Positions 1 to 8,700 of a stretch of DNA of 64,000 nucleotides are shown piece by piece. The stretch's first letter is position 1. Each line of letters opens with the position of its first letter. The stretch is from contig NZ_JBLWZP010000008.1 in the NCBI RefSeq assembly GCF_048266365.1, positions 1 to 64,000 on the forward strand. Reading direction: 5' to 3'. Below the pieces are notes generated by a model. It was not told the DNA's origin. It saw only the letters and a program-made list of their open reading frames with translations, and did not search any database. Position numbers and translations under genes: made by a program. The stretch comes from Galbibacter sp048266365. Lineage in GTDB: Bacteria > Bacteroidota > Bacteroidia > Flavobacteriales > Flavobacteriaceae.

Positions 1-1
1 T

Positions 2-151
2 TTGAACGCTGCAAAGAATATCCTTAAAGAAGGATTAAAAATATATGGTGAGGAACTTGCCATTACAAAGGTGGAGAACCTTAAGACTATTTCGGTAGCT
101 GGTTCGTTGAAGCCCGAAGCCCAACCCATCGCCTTTGGCGTGGGTGGGTAG
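2..151 (+). CDS. tnpB: TnpB-like IS200/IS605 family protein, C-terminal fragment (cut by window start)
   Basis: An open frame runs in from the window edge for 49 codons to a TAG stop. It begins LNAAKNILKEGL, which resembles the end of the RuvC-III region of TnpB (usually DRDxNAAxNIL), the RNA-guided nuclease of IS200/IS605 and IS1341-type elements. Only the residues after the catalytic Asp are visible. The last codons form a GC-rich hairpin (120-148) running straight into TAGTTCAC, as commonly seen at the right end of such elements. In this family the 3' part of the gene overlaps the omega/reRNA guide RNA. No tnpA or left end can be seen, so completeness and activity are unknown. Identification rests on a short motif plus the hairpin. 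Confidence 0.65.
   Translation: MNAAKNILKEGLKIYGEELAITKVENLKTISVAGSLKPEAQPIAFGVGG
120..148 (+). repeat. Right-end hairpin of the IS200/IS605-type element, likely part of the omega RNA
   Basis: The left arm (120-133) pairs with the right arm (137-148) through 12 base pairs with two single-base bulges and a TTT loop. It lies inside the last codons of tnpB and ends immediately before TAGTTCAC. IS200/IS605 elements carry subterminal hairpins recognised as single-stranded DNA, and the same RNA structure is the scaffold end of the TnpB guide. The guide would then read the bases just after the element boundary, around 157-172. The boundary position is inferred. Confidence 0.5.
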
Positions 152-233
152 TTCACAAAGTTAATTTAGTGATCTACAAACCATTTAAGGAAATACCTAC
201 ACAAAGCAAGTTCACAAAGAAATCAATTTAGAT

Positions 234-241
234 TACATTTG
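234..241 (+). promoter_or_regulatory. Flavobacterial -7 box for holB
   Basis: TACATTTG fits the Bacteroidetes primary sigma -7 consensus TAnnTTTG and lies 46 bases before the holB start codon. No good TTG -33 element is visible at the usual spacing. Confidence 0.45.
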
Positions 242-287
242 TACACCTAAATCAGAAAGTTTACTTTTCCAAAATAAAGTTACACAT

Positions 288-1436
288 ATGCTTTTCAATG
301 AAGTTTTAGGACATGCACATCTAAAAAAACACCTCACTCAAAGTGCTGATAGCGGGCGCATACCACATGCACAATTGTTTGTCGGACCAGAAGGCAGTGG
401 TGTCTTACCGCTGGCTATTGCTTATGCCCAATATGTACTTTGTGGAAATTCATCAGAGGAAAATGACAATGGAAATAGTAGTTGCAATCTAAAATGCAAC
501 CATTTAACCCATCCTGATCTGCATTTTGTGTTTCCGGTAACCACCACAGATAAAATAAAATCACATCCCCTGAGCAGCAATTTCCTGGAGCAATGGCGCA
601 GTTTTGTACAGGCCCAACCTTATGGAAATTTATTCGACTGGTACAAGATTCTTGAGGTGGATAACAAACAGGGGATCATCGGTGTGGATGAAGCCCAAGA
701 GATTGTCAAAACACTTTCGTTAAAATCATATGAGGGTGGTTATAAAGTCATGATTATTTGGATGGCAGAGCGCATGAATAGCGCCGCTTCTAACAAACTA
801 CTTAAATTAATCGAAGAGCCGCCAGAAAAGACTTTATTGATTCTGATCACCGAAGATGAGGCTCAGATCATGCAAACGATTCTTTCGAGATGTCAAATTT
901 TGAATTTCCCTCCTTTGGCCGAGGTTGAAATTGTTCAGGCCTTAAAGGGCCGAGGAATCAGTGAAAACGACGCTTTAAAAATTGCAAACAGCTCCAATGG
1001 AAACTTCAATAAAGCGCTGGATTTAATAAATCAAGATTCGGAAGATCTCATTTTTGAAAAATGGTTTGTCAACTGGGTGCGTACTGCCTTTAGAGCTAGA
1101 GGAAATAAAGCAGTGATCAGCGAGCTCTTAGCCTGGGGCGAAGAACTTTCTAAAACAGGTAGAGAAACTCAAAAGAAATTCTTGCTCTTTTGTATCGATG
1201 TGTTTCGTCAAGCTTTACTAATCAATTACAAGTCTGAAAAGCTCACCTATATGGAGTTTAGTAGTGTGGACTTTAAGTTGGAAAAATTTGCCCCCTTTGT
1301 TCATGGAGGTAATATTATGGAAATCACCAAAGAACTTGAGGAGGCTATCTTTCATGTTGAGCGCAATGGAAATGGAAAAATCATCTTCACAGATCTTTCC
1401 ATTAAATTAACGCGATTCTTGCATATAAAAGAATAA
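288..1436 (+). CDS. holB: DNA polymerase III subunit delta' (clamp-loader)
   Basis: The 382-residue product has the AAA+ clamp-loader layout of HolB/DnaX proteins. Delta' is the stator of the clamp-loader complex that places the beta clamp on DNA. The N-terminus reads FNEVLGHAHLKKHL, followed by a degenerate P-loop (GPEGSGVL, lacking the GK[ST] step) as expected for the non-hydrolysing delta' subunit. Cysteines at about 52, 66 and 70 suggest a zinc module. The sensor-1/arginine-finger motif SRC is present in TILSRCQIL. Length is typical. The gene stands alone, with a -7 box 46 bases upstream, and is convergent with the GMC oxidoreductase gene 39 bases downstream. ATG at 288 fits the family N-terminus. 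Confidence 0.9.
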   Translation: MLFNEVLGHAHLKKHLTQSADSGRIPHAQLFVGPEGSGVLPLAIAYAQYVLCGNSSEENDNGNSSCNLKCNHLTHPDLHFVFPVTTTDKIKSHPLSSNFLEQWRSFVQAQPYGNLFDWYKILEVDNKQGIIGVDEAQEIVKTLSLKSYEGGYKVMIIWMAERMNSAASNKLLKLIEEPPEKTLLILITEDEAQIMQTILSRCQILNFPPLAEVEIVQALKGRGISENDALKIANSSNGNFNKALDLINQDSEDLIFEKWFVNWVRTAFRARGNKAVISELLAWGEELSKTGRETQKKFLLFCIDVFRQALLINYKSEKLTYMEFSSVDFKLEKFAPFVHGGNIMEITKELEEAIFHVERNGNGKIIFTDLSIKLTRFLHIKE

Positions 1437-1475
1437 CCTACTCAAAATCCTAATAGATTCTATTTTGTTTGCATA

Positions 1476-3194
1476 TTAAAGATTGCCTTTCTTGGATTCC
1501 TTAATGGCATGATCACACGCTCTAGCTGTTAAAGCCATATACGTAAGAGAAGGATTTTGTGTAGCCGTTGAAGTCATACAAGCACCGTCAGTCACATATA
1601 CGTTTTTACACTCATGCAATTGGTTCCATTTATTAAGTAAGGATGTTTTTGGATCATGGCCCATACGTACCCCTCCCATTTCGTGGATATCCAATCCGGG
1701 AGCCTTATCTGTAACGTCATTCACATTGATGTTTTTAAAGCCGGCGGCGTCAAACATTTCAGTAAACTGCTCTATATAGTCTGCAATCATTTTTTGATCA
1801 TTATCGTCATAATCTAAATTGATACGCAGTAGTGGAATGCCATATTGATCCGTCTTTTGAGAATCTAGACTCAAGGTACTTTCTTCCTTTGGAATGGTTT
1901 CACCCATCATATGAGACCCTACATGCCAGTTCCCATAGGTTGGTTTCATCAGATTTTCTTTTAGGTCTGCTCCTAAACCATCGGAACGCTGTACAATAGA
2001 ACGTGAGGCTCCAAAACCTGCAGCATAACCTCTTAAGTAATCGGTTTCTTGCTTATGAACATTTCTAAACCTTGGAATATAACCACTGGTAGGTCTACGC
2101 CCAACTGTTGTTTTATCAAGATCACCTTCGTACTCTGCACTCATGCTCACACGATAGTTATGGAACGCAATGTATTTACCTAGTAAACCATTATCATTCC
2201 CCAATCCGTTCGGGAAACGATTTGATTTCGAATTCAGTAAAATCATATTGGAATTAAATGCACTGGCATTTACAAAAATCACAGGTGCAAAATATTCGAC
2301 TGTTTCCTTGGTATGCGCATCGATAACTCGAACACCGGTAGCTTTTTCTTTTTTATCGTCATAGATTATAGAATGTACAACGGAATCATGACGCATGGTT
2401 AAATTCCCTGTTTTTTGTGCCCAGGGTAAGGTGCTGGCATTACTGCTGAAGTATCCGCCAAACGGGCACCCTCGACGGCAAAGATCTCGCGTCTGACACA
2501 TGGCACGCCCTTGTTGAATAAAGATATCCTTATTCTCAGTGATATGCGCACAACGACCGTAAACTACATGACGCTCGTTGTTGTATTTTTTGGCAACGAC
2601 TTCTTTAAAGTACTTTTCTGCGGCATTTAAACCCATGGATTTTAAAAACTCTCCATCCGGTAATGTATCCAGCCCGTCATATTCTCCGGAAATCCCAACG
2701 AACTTTTCAACATAACTATACCATGGCGCCAAGTCTTTATAACGTATTGGCCAATCAACCGCAAAACCATCTCTTGCCGGACCTTCAAAATCAAAGTCAC
2801 TAATACGTTGAGTTTGTCTTGCCCACAAAAGGGACTTTCCTCCTGTCTGATACCCCCGAATCCAATCGAAAGGTTTTTCTTGTATATAGGGTTGCTCCTT
2901 GTCTTTGGTAAAGAAATGCTGTGAGTCCTCAGTAAAATTGTAACACTTTGTCGCTATAGGGTTTTCCTTTTTTATATCATAGGGAACTCGGTTGGCATGT
3001 TTAAGCTCCCACGGCATCATATTGGTCGTTGGATAATCCTCAATATGGGTTACCTCACGGCCACGCTCCAGTACAAGTGTTTTCAGACCTTTCTCAGCAA
3101 ATTCTTTAGCTGCCCATCCTCCACTCATTCCAGATCCTATAACAATGGCATCAAAACTATTTGTTTTTGTACTGTCTATATTAAAATTAGGCAT
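1476..3194 (-). CDS. GMC family FAD-dependent oxidoreductase (gluconate 2-dehydrogenase large-subunit type)
   Basis: The 572-residue flavoenzyme starts with a Rossmann FAD-binding motif (GSGMSGGWAAKEF, about residues 20-32) and ends with the GMC substrate/FAD C-terminal region. His504 in HEMGG and Asn547 in TQNPSLT are candidates for the catalytic His/Asn pair. Relatives oxidise sugar or alcohol hydroxyl groups; the actual substrate cannot be read from sequence. It has no signal peptide of its own. The upstream gene overlaps it by 8 bases and encodes a Tat-lipoprotein-like small subunit, so the two are very probably translated together and exported as a folded complex, as known for gluconate 2-dehydrogenases. 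No cytochrome subunit is adjacent. Confidence 0.9.
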   Translation of the reverse strand: MPNFNIDSTKTNSFDAIVIGSGMSGGWAAKEFAEKGLKTLVLERGREVTHIEDYPTTNMMPWELKHANRVPYDIKKENPIATKCYNFTEDSQHFFTKDKEQPYIQEKPFDWIRGYQTGGKSLLWARQTQRISDFDFEGPARDGFAVDWPIRYKDLAPWYSYVEKFVGISGEYDGLDTLPDGEFLKSMGLNAAEKYFKEVVAKKYNNERHVVYGRCAHITENKDIFIQQGRAMCQTRDLCRRGCPFGGYFSSNASTLPWAQKTGNLTMRHDSVVHSIIYDDKKEKATGVRVIDAHTKETVEYFAPVIFVNASAFNSNMILLNSKSNRFPNGLGNDNGLLGKYIAFHNYRVSMSAEYEGDLDKTTVGRRPTSGYIPRFRNVHKQETDYLRGYAAGFGASRSIVQRSDGLGADLKENLMKPTYGNWHVGSHMMGETIPKEESTLSLDSQKTDQYGIPLLRINLDYDDNDQKMIADYIEQFTEMFDAAGFKNINVNDVTDKAPGLDIHEMGGVRMGHDPKTSLLNKWNQLHECKNVYVTDGACMTSTATQNPSLTYMALTARACDHAIKESKKGNL

Positions 3195-3741
3195 TTGTAT
3201 TAATTTTCTCGTTAGGGTTAATAGTTAGCGTTTGATACGAAAATGCTCCGGGAATTAACTTATAAGGCATTAAATTGGTGAGGTAATACTCAGTATTCTT
3301 ATATCCCCATACCGCAGTATTCTTAGTGTTGTTTAAAAAACCGTGAATTGGTTCGGGTGTATCACCCCCTTCTAACAAAGCTGTAAGAATCTCTAAACGT
3401 TTCTCTGCATCCAAAGAAATAAAATCATCGTAATACCGCTCTCTAACCAGCCTATTAAAACTTCGCAAACCGGACAAATAAGAAGCTTGTTGCTCCGGTG
3501 AAGCACAATCATCCATTTGGATCCATATAAAGTTCTGTACTTTCAGGGCTACTCCTCCCGGAGTATCTGTTTCCGGAATTATGGTATCTATAATGGACTC
3601 TAAAAGTATTTCTTCGTCGGTAGTTATTTTGAGCTTATTCAGCACTATTGGAATGCGTTGCGGTGAAAAATTACAGGATGGCATTAGAAGCAATCCTCCA
3701 GTAACCAATCCAATATTTCTGAGGGCTGTACGTCTTTTCAT
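3187..3741 (-). CDS. Gluconate 2-dehydrogenase subunit 3 family protein with Tat signal and lipobox
   Basis: The 184-residue small subunit partners with the downstream GMC oxidoreductase. Its N-terminus combines a twin-arginine motif (MKRRTALRNIG) with a hydrophobic stretch and a lipobox-like LMPSC, with Cys23 as the likely lipidated residue. It should therefore be carried folded through the Tat system and anchored to a membrane. The body resembles the gluconate_2-dh3 family (EEILLESIIDTIIPETDTPGG region, about residues 42-62). It is first in a two-gene operon with an 8-base overlap. No TAnnTTTG box was found upstream. The family call is from motif recognition; the physiological substrate is unknown. 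Confidence 0.85.
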   Translation of the reverse strand: MKRRTALRNIGLVTGGLLLMPSCNFSPQRIPIVLNKLKITTDEEILLESIIDTIIPETDTPGGVALKVQNFIWIQMDDCASPEQQASYLSGLRSFNRLVRERYYDDFISLDAEKRLEILTALLEGGDTPEPIHGFLNNTKNTAVWGYKNTEYYLTNLMPYKLIPGAFSYQTLTINPNEKINTNA

Positions 3742-4164
3742 AATTATTGGTAAAAAGTTTTAGCGGGAAATCATTTTCCAAGAACGTAAATATATAGAAT
3801 CTGCGTAAATAATTTAATAGCGTGCCTTTTTTTAACGAATTTCCTATAGGTAGTTTCATTCTATAGAGAAGTATTGATTCTACTAGAGCTCTTCCTAAAT
3901 TCAAACATTCAGCATATTTCGGTTTATTCAACTTACGGTAAGTATCGTACTTCAAGTAAAAATTCAAATTAAGTGGTATACTTTTGGATTGAAATAAGCA
4001 CTTTTCTTTGAAAGTGTGTTAGACTACATTAATTCGAAGGAAAAAGTGTAAATCTGTCAAGGGACTCCCTAACTATTGTATGGAAAATGTTGGATTAATC
4101 CTCTGTAGTGTGCAATTGTTATGCTTAATTTTACCTGAGAGGCCACAAAACCTTAAGTATACAA
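3742..4164. other. Intergenic stretch without a convincing gene
   Basis: About 420 bases lie between the Tat-lipoprotein gene start and the tRNA-Cys terminator. A 98-codon minus-strand frame (3671-3967) overlaps the real gene and shows no recognisable protein character. I see no RNA gene, repeat or clear promoter here. Confidence 0.5.
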
Positions 4165-4195
4165 ATAGAAAAAACCACCTTGAAAAAGATGGTTT
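4165..4195 (-). terminator. Rho-independent terminator after tRNA-Cys
   Basis: On the minus strand, arms AAACCATC (4188-4195) and GGTGGTTT (4172-4179) pair over 8 positions with one G-U wobble. A T-rich run follows at 4165-4174. It lies directly downstream of the tRNA-Cys 3' end, so the tRNA is probably a single-gene transcript. Confidence 0.7.
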
Positions 4196-4201
4196 CTCTT
4201 G

Positions 4202-4272
4202 AGGCATCGAGCGGATTCGAACCGCTGTACAAGGTTTTGCAGACCTCTGCCTAGCCACTCGGCCACAATGCC
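4202..4272 (-). tRNA. tRNA-Cys (GCA)
   Basis: The minus strand folds into a cloverleaf of 71 nt. The acceptor arms are GGCATTG and CGATGCC, with one wobble pair. The T arm contains the invariant GGTTCGAATCC and the anticodon loop reads CTGCAAA, giving anticodon GCA. No CCA is encoded. A terminator hairpin follows. Confidence 0.95.
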
Positions 4273-4368
4273 ATTTTACGGATGGCAAATGTAATAAAAA
4301 TATCGCTCTTAATCCAAAAGACTCATTTAAAATAATTATAACATTATAAAATGTCGATATTCTTGCCC

Positions 4369-4728
4369 TTAATCCCTCCCCAAAGTCATGGTAATGGTAA
4401 CTTGTTCAACATTACCTCCAATGGGTGGGTTAATCTTTGAAACCTCAACAGTAGCCTCATCCGCAATAGCTATTTCGTTTAATATACGGTCGATGATTCT
4501 TTTAGCAACATGCTCTAATAATTTAGAACGAATTGCCATTTCTTCTTTGACAATCCTGTTGATCTGAACATAATCAACGGTGTCCTTTAAATGATCACTT
4601 ACCGCTGAGGGTTGAAGATTTGCATTAACGGCAACATCTACTCTGTAGTCACTGCCTATTTTTCCTTCTTCTACCAAACACCCATGATAGGCATATACCT
4701 GTATATTGGTTAATTTAATTACTCCCAC
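4369..4728 (-). CDS. folB: Dihydroneopterin aldolase
   Basis: FolB converts 7,8-dihydroneopterin to 6-hydroxymethyl-7,8-dihydropterin in folate synthesis and may also epimerise the substrate. The 119-residue length is normal for the family. The protein shows the N-terminal IxVYAYHGCLVEE segment with the conserved Glu near residue 20-21, and the C-terminal KINPPIGG segment with the catalytic Lys98. The start is GTG at 4728; no ATG in frame gives a better N-terminus. A promoter with both elements lies immediately upstream (4745-4774), giving a leader of only about 10 bases. The gene is therefore probably transcribed separately from the upstream spr operon. Confidence 0.9.
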   Translation of the reverse strand: MGVIKLTNIQVYAYHGCLVEEGKIGSDYRVDVAVNANLQPSAVSDHLKDTVDYVQINRIVKEEMAIRSKLLEHVAKRIIDRILNEIAIADEATVEVSKINPPIGGNVEQVTITMTLGRD

Positions 4729-4734
4729 ACTTTT

Positions 4735-4763
4735 AATTTTAATGCAAAAATACCATTAAAATT
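4735..4763 (-). repeat. Perfect 10-bp inverted repeat enclosing the folB -7 box
   Basis: AATTTTAATG (4735-4744) and CATTAAAATT (4754-4763) are perfect inverted arms. The 9-base spacer holds the complete -7 box. It could be an operator, or an AT-rich hairpin at the end of the spr transcript. No T-tract follows beyond the arm, so a terminator is less likely. Confidence 0.5.
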
Positions 4764-4774
4764 TAATTCTTCAA
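4745..4774 (-). promoter_or_regulatory. folB promoter, TTG-N19-TATTTTTG
   Basis: On the minus strand a -33 TTG (4772-4774) is followed after 19 bases by TATTTTTG (4745-4752). This matches the flavobacterial consensus TTG-N17-23-TAnnTTTG in both elements and spacing. The folB GTG start begins 17 bases beyond the -7 box. Confidence 0.7.
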
Positions 4775-4811
4775 CCAAAGCTTGCTGACGGTTTAAGGTA
4801 GTTCTCCTCCA

Positions 4812-5786
4812 CTATCGCATCATACAGCGACAATTACTTATTCCCTGGAAGATATCCACTCCTATGGTCACCATATGGGTCCCTGTACTATAGGCTTGGA
4901 TTTCATTGGTGATAAGTTGATAAGAATAGGCAAAGTAAAACGCTCCCTTTTTCATACCAACCATAGGCCCGACATTCAATGGCGTAAAAAATTGATCATT
5001 CAAGAATCGGTAACTGATTCCTGCCCAGTAATAGTCTTCAAAATCCCAGAACCGCATTTTCATGTTGACATCGGTGGAAGACCTTCCATCACTCTCAAAG
5101 AGTTGGTAAAAAACACTGGGTTCCCACTCAAATCTAGAGGTGATTTTCTTTTTGTAACGATATCCCGTATACAAATAATAGTTCCTAAGGGTATTCGGTT
5201 CACTGATCGCAAACAAGTCCAATTCTTTGTTTAAGATGTTTGAAGCATTTAAGCTCGCAAAAAAGCCTCCGCTTCTAAAGAGCACACCTACATCAAAGTT
5301 ATGGTTGGTCGTTGAACGGTTATCAGTGATTCCCGGGTCATTTACACCAGGAGTACCATCCCCATCGGAATCAAATTCGTTAGCCTCTAATCTAAACTGG
5401 TTGATATTATAGGAGATTCCGAATGAAAGAAAACGATCGTCTGCATTGTTTAATGTCAAATGGTGGGCAAAAGAAACTCTAGCTCCCATTTGTCGGGTGT
5501 TTCCGTTACTATCATTATAAATCAAGCCGCCAACACCGGACTTTTGTCCTAGACGAACATCACCGACTAGGGTTTGGGTATCTGGAGCATCCTTTATCCC
5601 TACCCATTGGGTAAGTGCATTACCCCTAATTTTAACGTAATCTCCGATGCCGGCATACACCGGAGATATTACAAATTCATTGTCTGCTAGATACTGCGTG
5701 AATGTAGGCAGGGTCATCTCTTGTGCCTGAGTGTATAACCCTGCTGTCATTAGTACAATTGCTATATATTTTTTCATACGGTTCAT
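4812..5786 (-). CDS. sprF: SprF: PorP/SprF-family outer-membrane protein for SprB export
   Basis: The 324-residue product has a Sec signal peptide (about residues 1-22, ending QAQ) followed by a PorP/SprF-type beta-barrel domain. Its early FTQYLADNEFVISPVYAG segment corresponds to the family hallmark around YxxNPAYAG. Other features are repeated amphipathic strands and an aromatic-rich C-terminal half. In F. johnsoniae, SprF acts after general T9SS transport and is needed for SprB to reach the cell surface. Here the gene lies 3 bases after sprB on the same strand, so coupled translation and a dedicated-partner role are likely. Assignment rests on family features plus the conserved order sprC-sprD-sprB-sprF. 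Confidence 0.9.
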   Translation of the reverse strand: MNRMKKYIAIVLMTAGLYTQAQEMTLPTFTQYLADNEFVISPVYAGIGDYVKIRGNALTQWVGIKDAPDTQTLVGDVRLGQKSGVGGLIYNDSNGNTRQMGARVSFAHHLTLNNADDRFLSFGISYNINQFRLEANEFDSDGDGTPGVNDPGITDNRSTTNHNFDVGVLFRSGGFFASLNASNILNKELDLFAISEPNTLRNYYLYTGYRYKKKITSRFEWEPSVFYQLFESDGRSSTDVNMKMRFWDFEDYYWAGISYRFLNDQFFTPLNVGPMVGMKKGAFYFAYSYQLITNEIQAYSTGTHMVTIGVDIFQGISNCRCMMR

Positions 5787-5789
5787 TAT

Positions 5790-8700
5790 TTATCTGTACA
5801 GGGTAAAGTGTCCAACAAATTCTCTATCATCCTTATCTCCGTTTAATTTCATTACATACCAGTAATCACCTGTTGGAAGCTCGGTTCCATTATACCTTCC
5901 ATCCCAAGTTTTTCCTTTACGTAATTCGGCAACAACACGACCGTAACGATCATAAATTTTGGTGACCAAATTTGGATAGAAGACCCCATAATTAGATGGT
6001 GGCCAGTGATCATTATTTCCATCTCCATTAGGAGTAAACACATTCGGAATTTTAATGTCTGTGAAGGTCATCGGAATCTGTGCGATTTGCTGACAACCAT
6101 TAGCATCGACAATCATCACTTGATACACACCGCTAACCTCAATAACATAGCTCGATTCACTACCCTGAGAAACACCGTCAACAAAGTATTCATAAGGAGC
6201 TGATCCTCCACCAGGATACATGGTGAACTCATTGAGGTTGGATTCATTTACAGTTAATGTTAATGGCTGAATGGGTTCAACAGTGAAATCTACCTCACGC
6301 TCACAACCAGAATAGGAAACCGTTACAGTGTGATCACCTGGAGCCACATTAGTAAACTTATTGTCAAATTGATCTGCACCTCCGTCCAATTTATAAATGA
6401 CCTCTTCCAGGCCTTCTTGTGCCAATGTTATTTCAACTTCATTAGCAGCAGAATTACTAATACAAGTCACTCGAACTTCCGCTTTTGGAGTGAGATCTAC
6501 AGGATCTTTCAAAGAAACCAGTACGCTTTGTTGACATCCGTTGGCATCTCTTACAAAAACCACATAAGTTTCACCTCCTTTAAGACCATCAAACACTTTT
6601 CTGTCTTGTTCAAATGCATCATCATCCTGAGTATTGACCGCTGTTGAATACGGTGGAGTCCCACCTTGAATAATCAATTCAAAACTACCAGTACCATCCC
6701 CTATACAAAATTCTTCATTCAGAATATTAGCTTTGGCCTCTAATGGTGGTGGGGCTATAATTTCTTCTTTGAATACGAAAGGATTACAACCTCTAGAATC
6801 CTGTGCAATAACAGTATAAGTTCCAGGAGCTAAATCTTCAAATACATTTTTGCTTTGGAATTGATCTAGGTTTGGAGAGATCGCATATTGATACTCTCCC
6901 GTACCGCCTTCAAGCCCTACCTCAATTCGACCAAGACCATCAGTACATATAGGATTAACAATAACTGGAGATTTCGCAGTTAATTGAACGCCCTGTTCAA
7001 TCTCAACACGAACTTGTTCATTACAATCCTCACTATCAACTTGAACGTAATACACGCCTGCAGTTAAACCGTTGAAGGTGTTCCCTTCTTGTTTTTCAAC
7101 CAGTGTTACATTACGTATACCATCAATTAAGGTGTATTTATAATTACCAAGACCTCCCTTAACATCGATCTTAATATAACCTGTAGCATCACCATAACAA
7201 CTCACATCCGACACCACTGTAGGAGTCAACTCAAGTGGTCGTATTGGAGAAAGTGTTACACTATTTGATACTGATGAAATACACAGGTTGGAATCTCTTA
7301 CATAATAAGTGTGTGCCTCTTCAGCAGTTATCACCCCAGATATATCAATATCTACCGAATTACCACTTCCAACGGAAGTCCAAGGTCCACTTGCTGAAGT
7401 ACTGTATTCATATCCGGTTCCTGTTCCTCCAACAGCAGTTAGCCTTAAAGTAGCACCTGTGGTACATGTGTTGCTTTTTAGTAAACCTAATGAAGCTATA
7501 ACTTGATCAGGTTCTGTAATGGAAACTGGAGTCGTGTCAGAATCACAGCCGTGATTATCAGTAACGGTTACACTATAATTACCAGCACCCAAATTGTAAA
7601 ACACATTTGACTCTTGAGGCGCAGCACTCGAAATAATAGCGCCACTTTCATCCAGCCTATTTAAAATATATAAATAGTTAACTGATGCATCAAAATCAGG
7701 TCTACCACCAGTAGCGGTAACCGTAATACTACCTGTATAATCTCCTTCACAAAGCACATCTATTGATGATGATGTTGCGGAAGTAATGATTGGATCAGGT
7801 TTAACGAATGTTACGGTTTCAAAAATCATACAACCTTCAGCATCTTTCACGTATACATCATAAGTACCCGCTGAAATACCGGTAAAGGTGTTCATTGTAC
7901 TAAAGTCTGCTTGCGTTGGTATTACCCCTGAGTTAACTAGTGCAAATTCATATTCACCCCATCCTCCAGATGCACTTGCAGAAATTTCTGCGGCACTGTT
8001 TTCACAACTCAAATCTTCCACAATAGCGACACTTAAGTCTAATGCTTTTATTGGAGCCTTGATTGTCACAGTATTTGTTGTTTCTGGACAGAAAGGGGTC
8101 TCTAATGATGTAATTTCAACATAATAATTTCCAGCAGCAACTCCAGCAATTGTAACGGTTCCAGGTGCTGTGCCTGTTCCGGTAACTGAAGTAGAAGTAC
8201 CAGCACTATTATAAACTTCGTACGTAAAGGCTCCCGTATAATTAGCAACCTCCACAGTGATCTCACCGGTTGCTGTGTTATAACAGTCAATAGGCGAGCT
8301 AGCTGTTGCTATAGAAGTTATAAGATCATATGGAGCTACGGTATAGGGTTCAGTAATAAAGAAACAACCCGTAGTCGTATCTGTAATCTTAAACACATAA
8401 TCTCCAGCGACTGGTAGATCAAAGCTGGCTACCTGTCCTGAAATTGTTTGTGAGGGCCCACTTGGCAGTAATTCTATCACAAATTCACCGGAACCACCGT
8501 CAATTTCTACACTGACGCTTTCTGGGTTTGAACAAGTAATCGCTGTAACTGGTGTTACATCTACTGTGTTTATTTTCGGTAGTGGATTGATACTTTGTAT
8601 TCTAGTATCAAAACATCCATTAGCGTCCTTAACATATAAGGTATATGTTTCAACATTTCCGGTATCAACCACGTCAAACACATTATTAGTTTGATAATTA

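Noticed and set aside
3671..3967. 98-codon minus-strand frame upstream of the Tat-lipoprotein gene
   Set aside because: It overlaps the real gene start in another frame, has no recognisable domain and no promoter.
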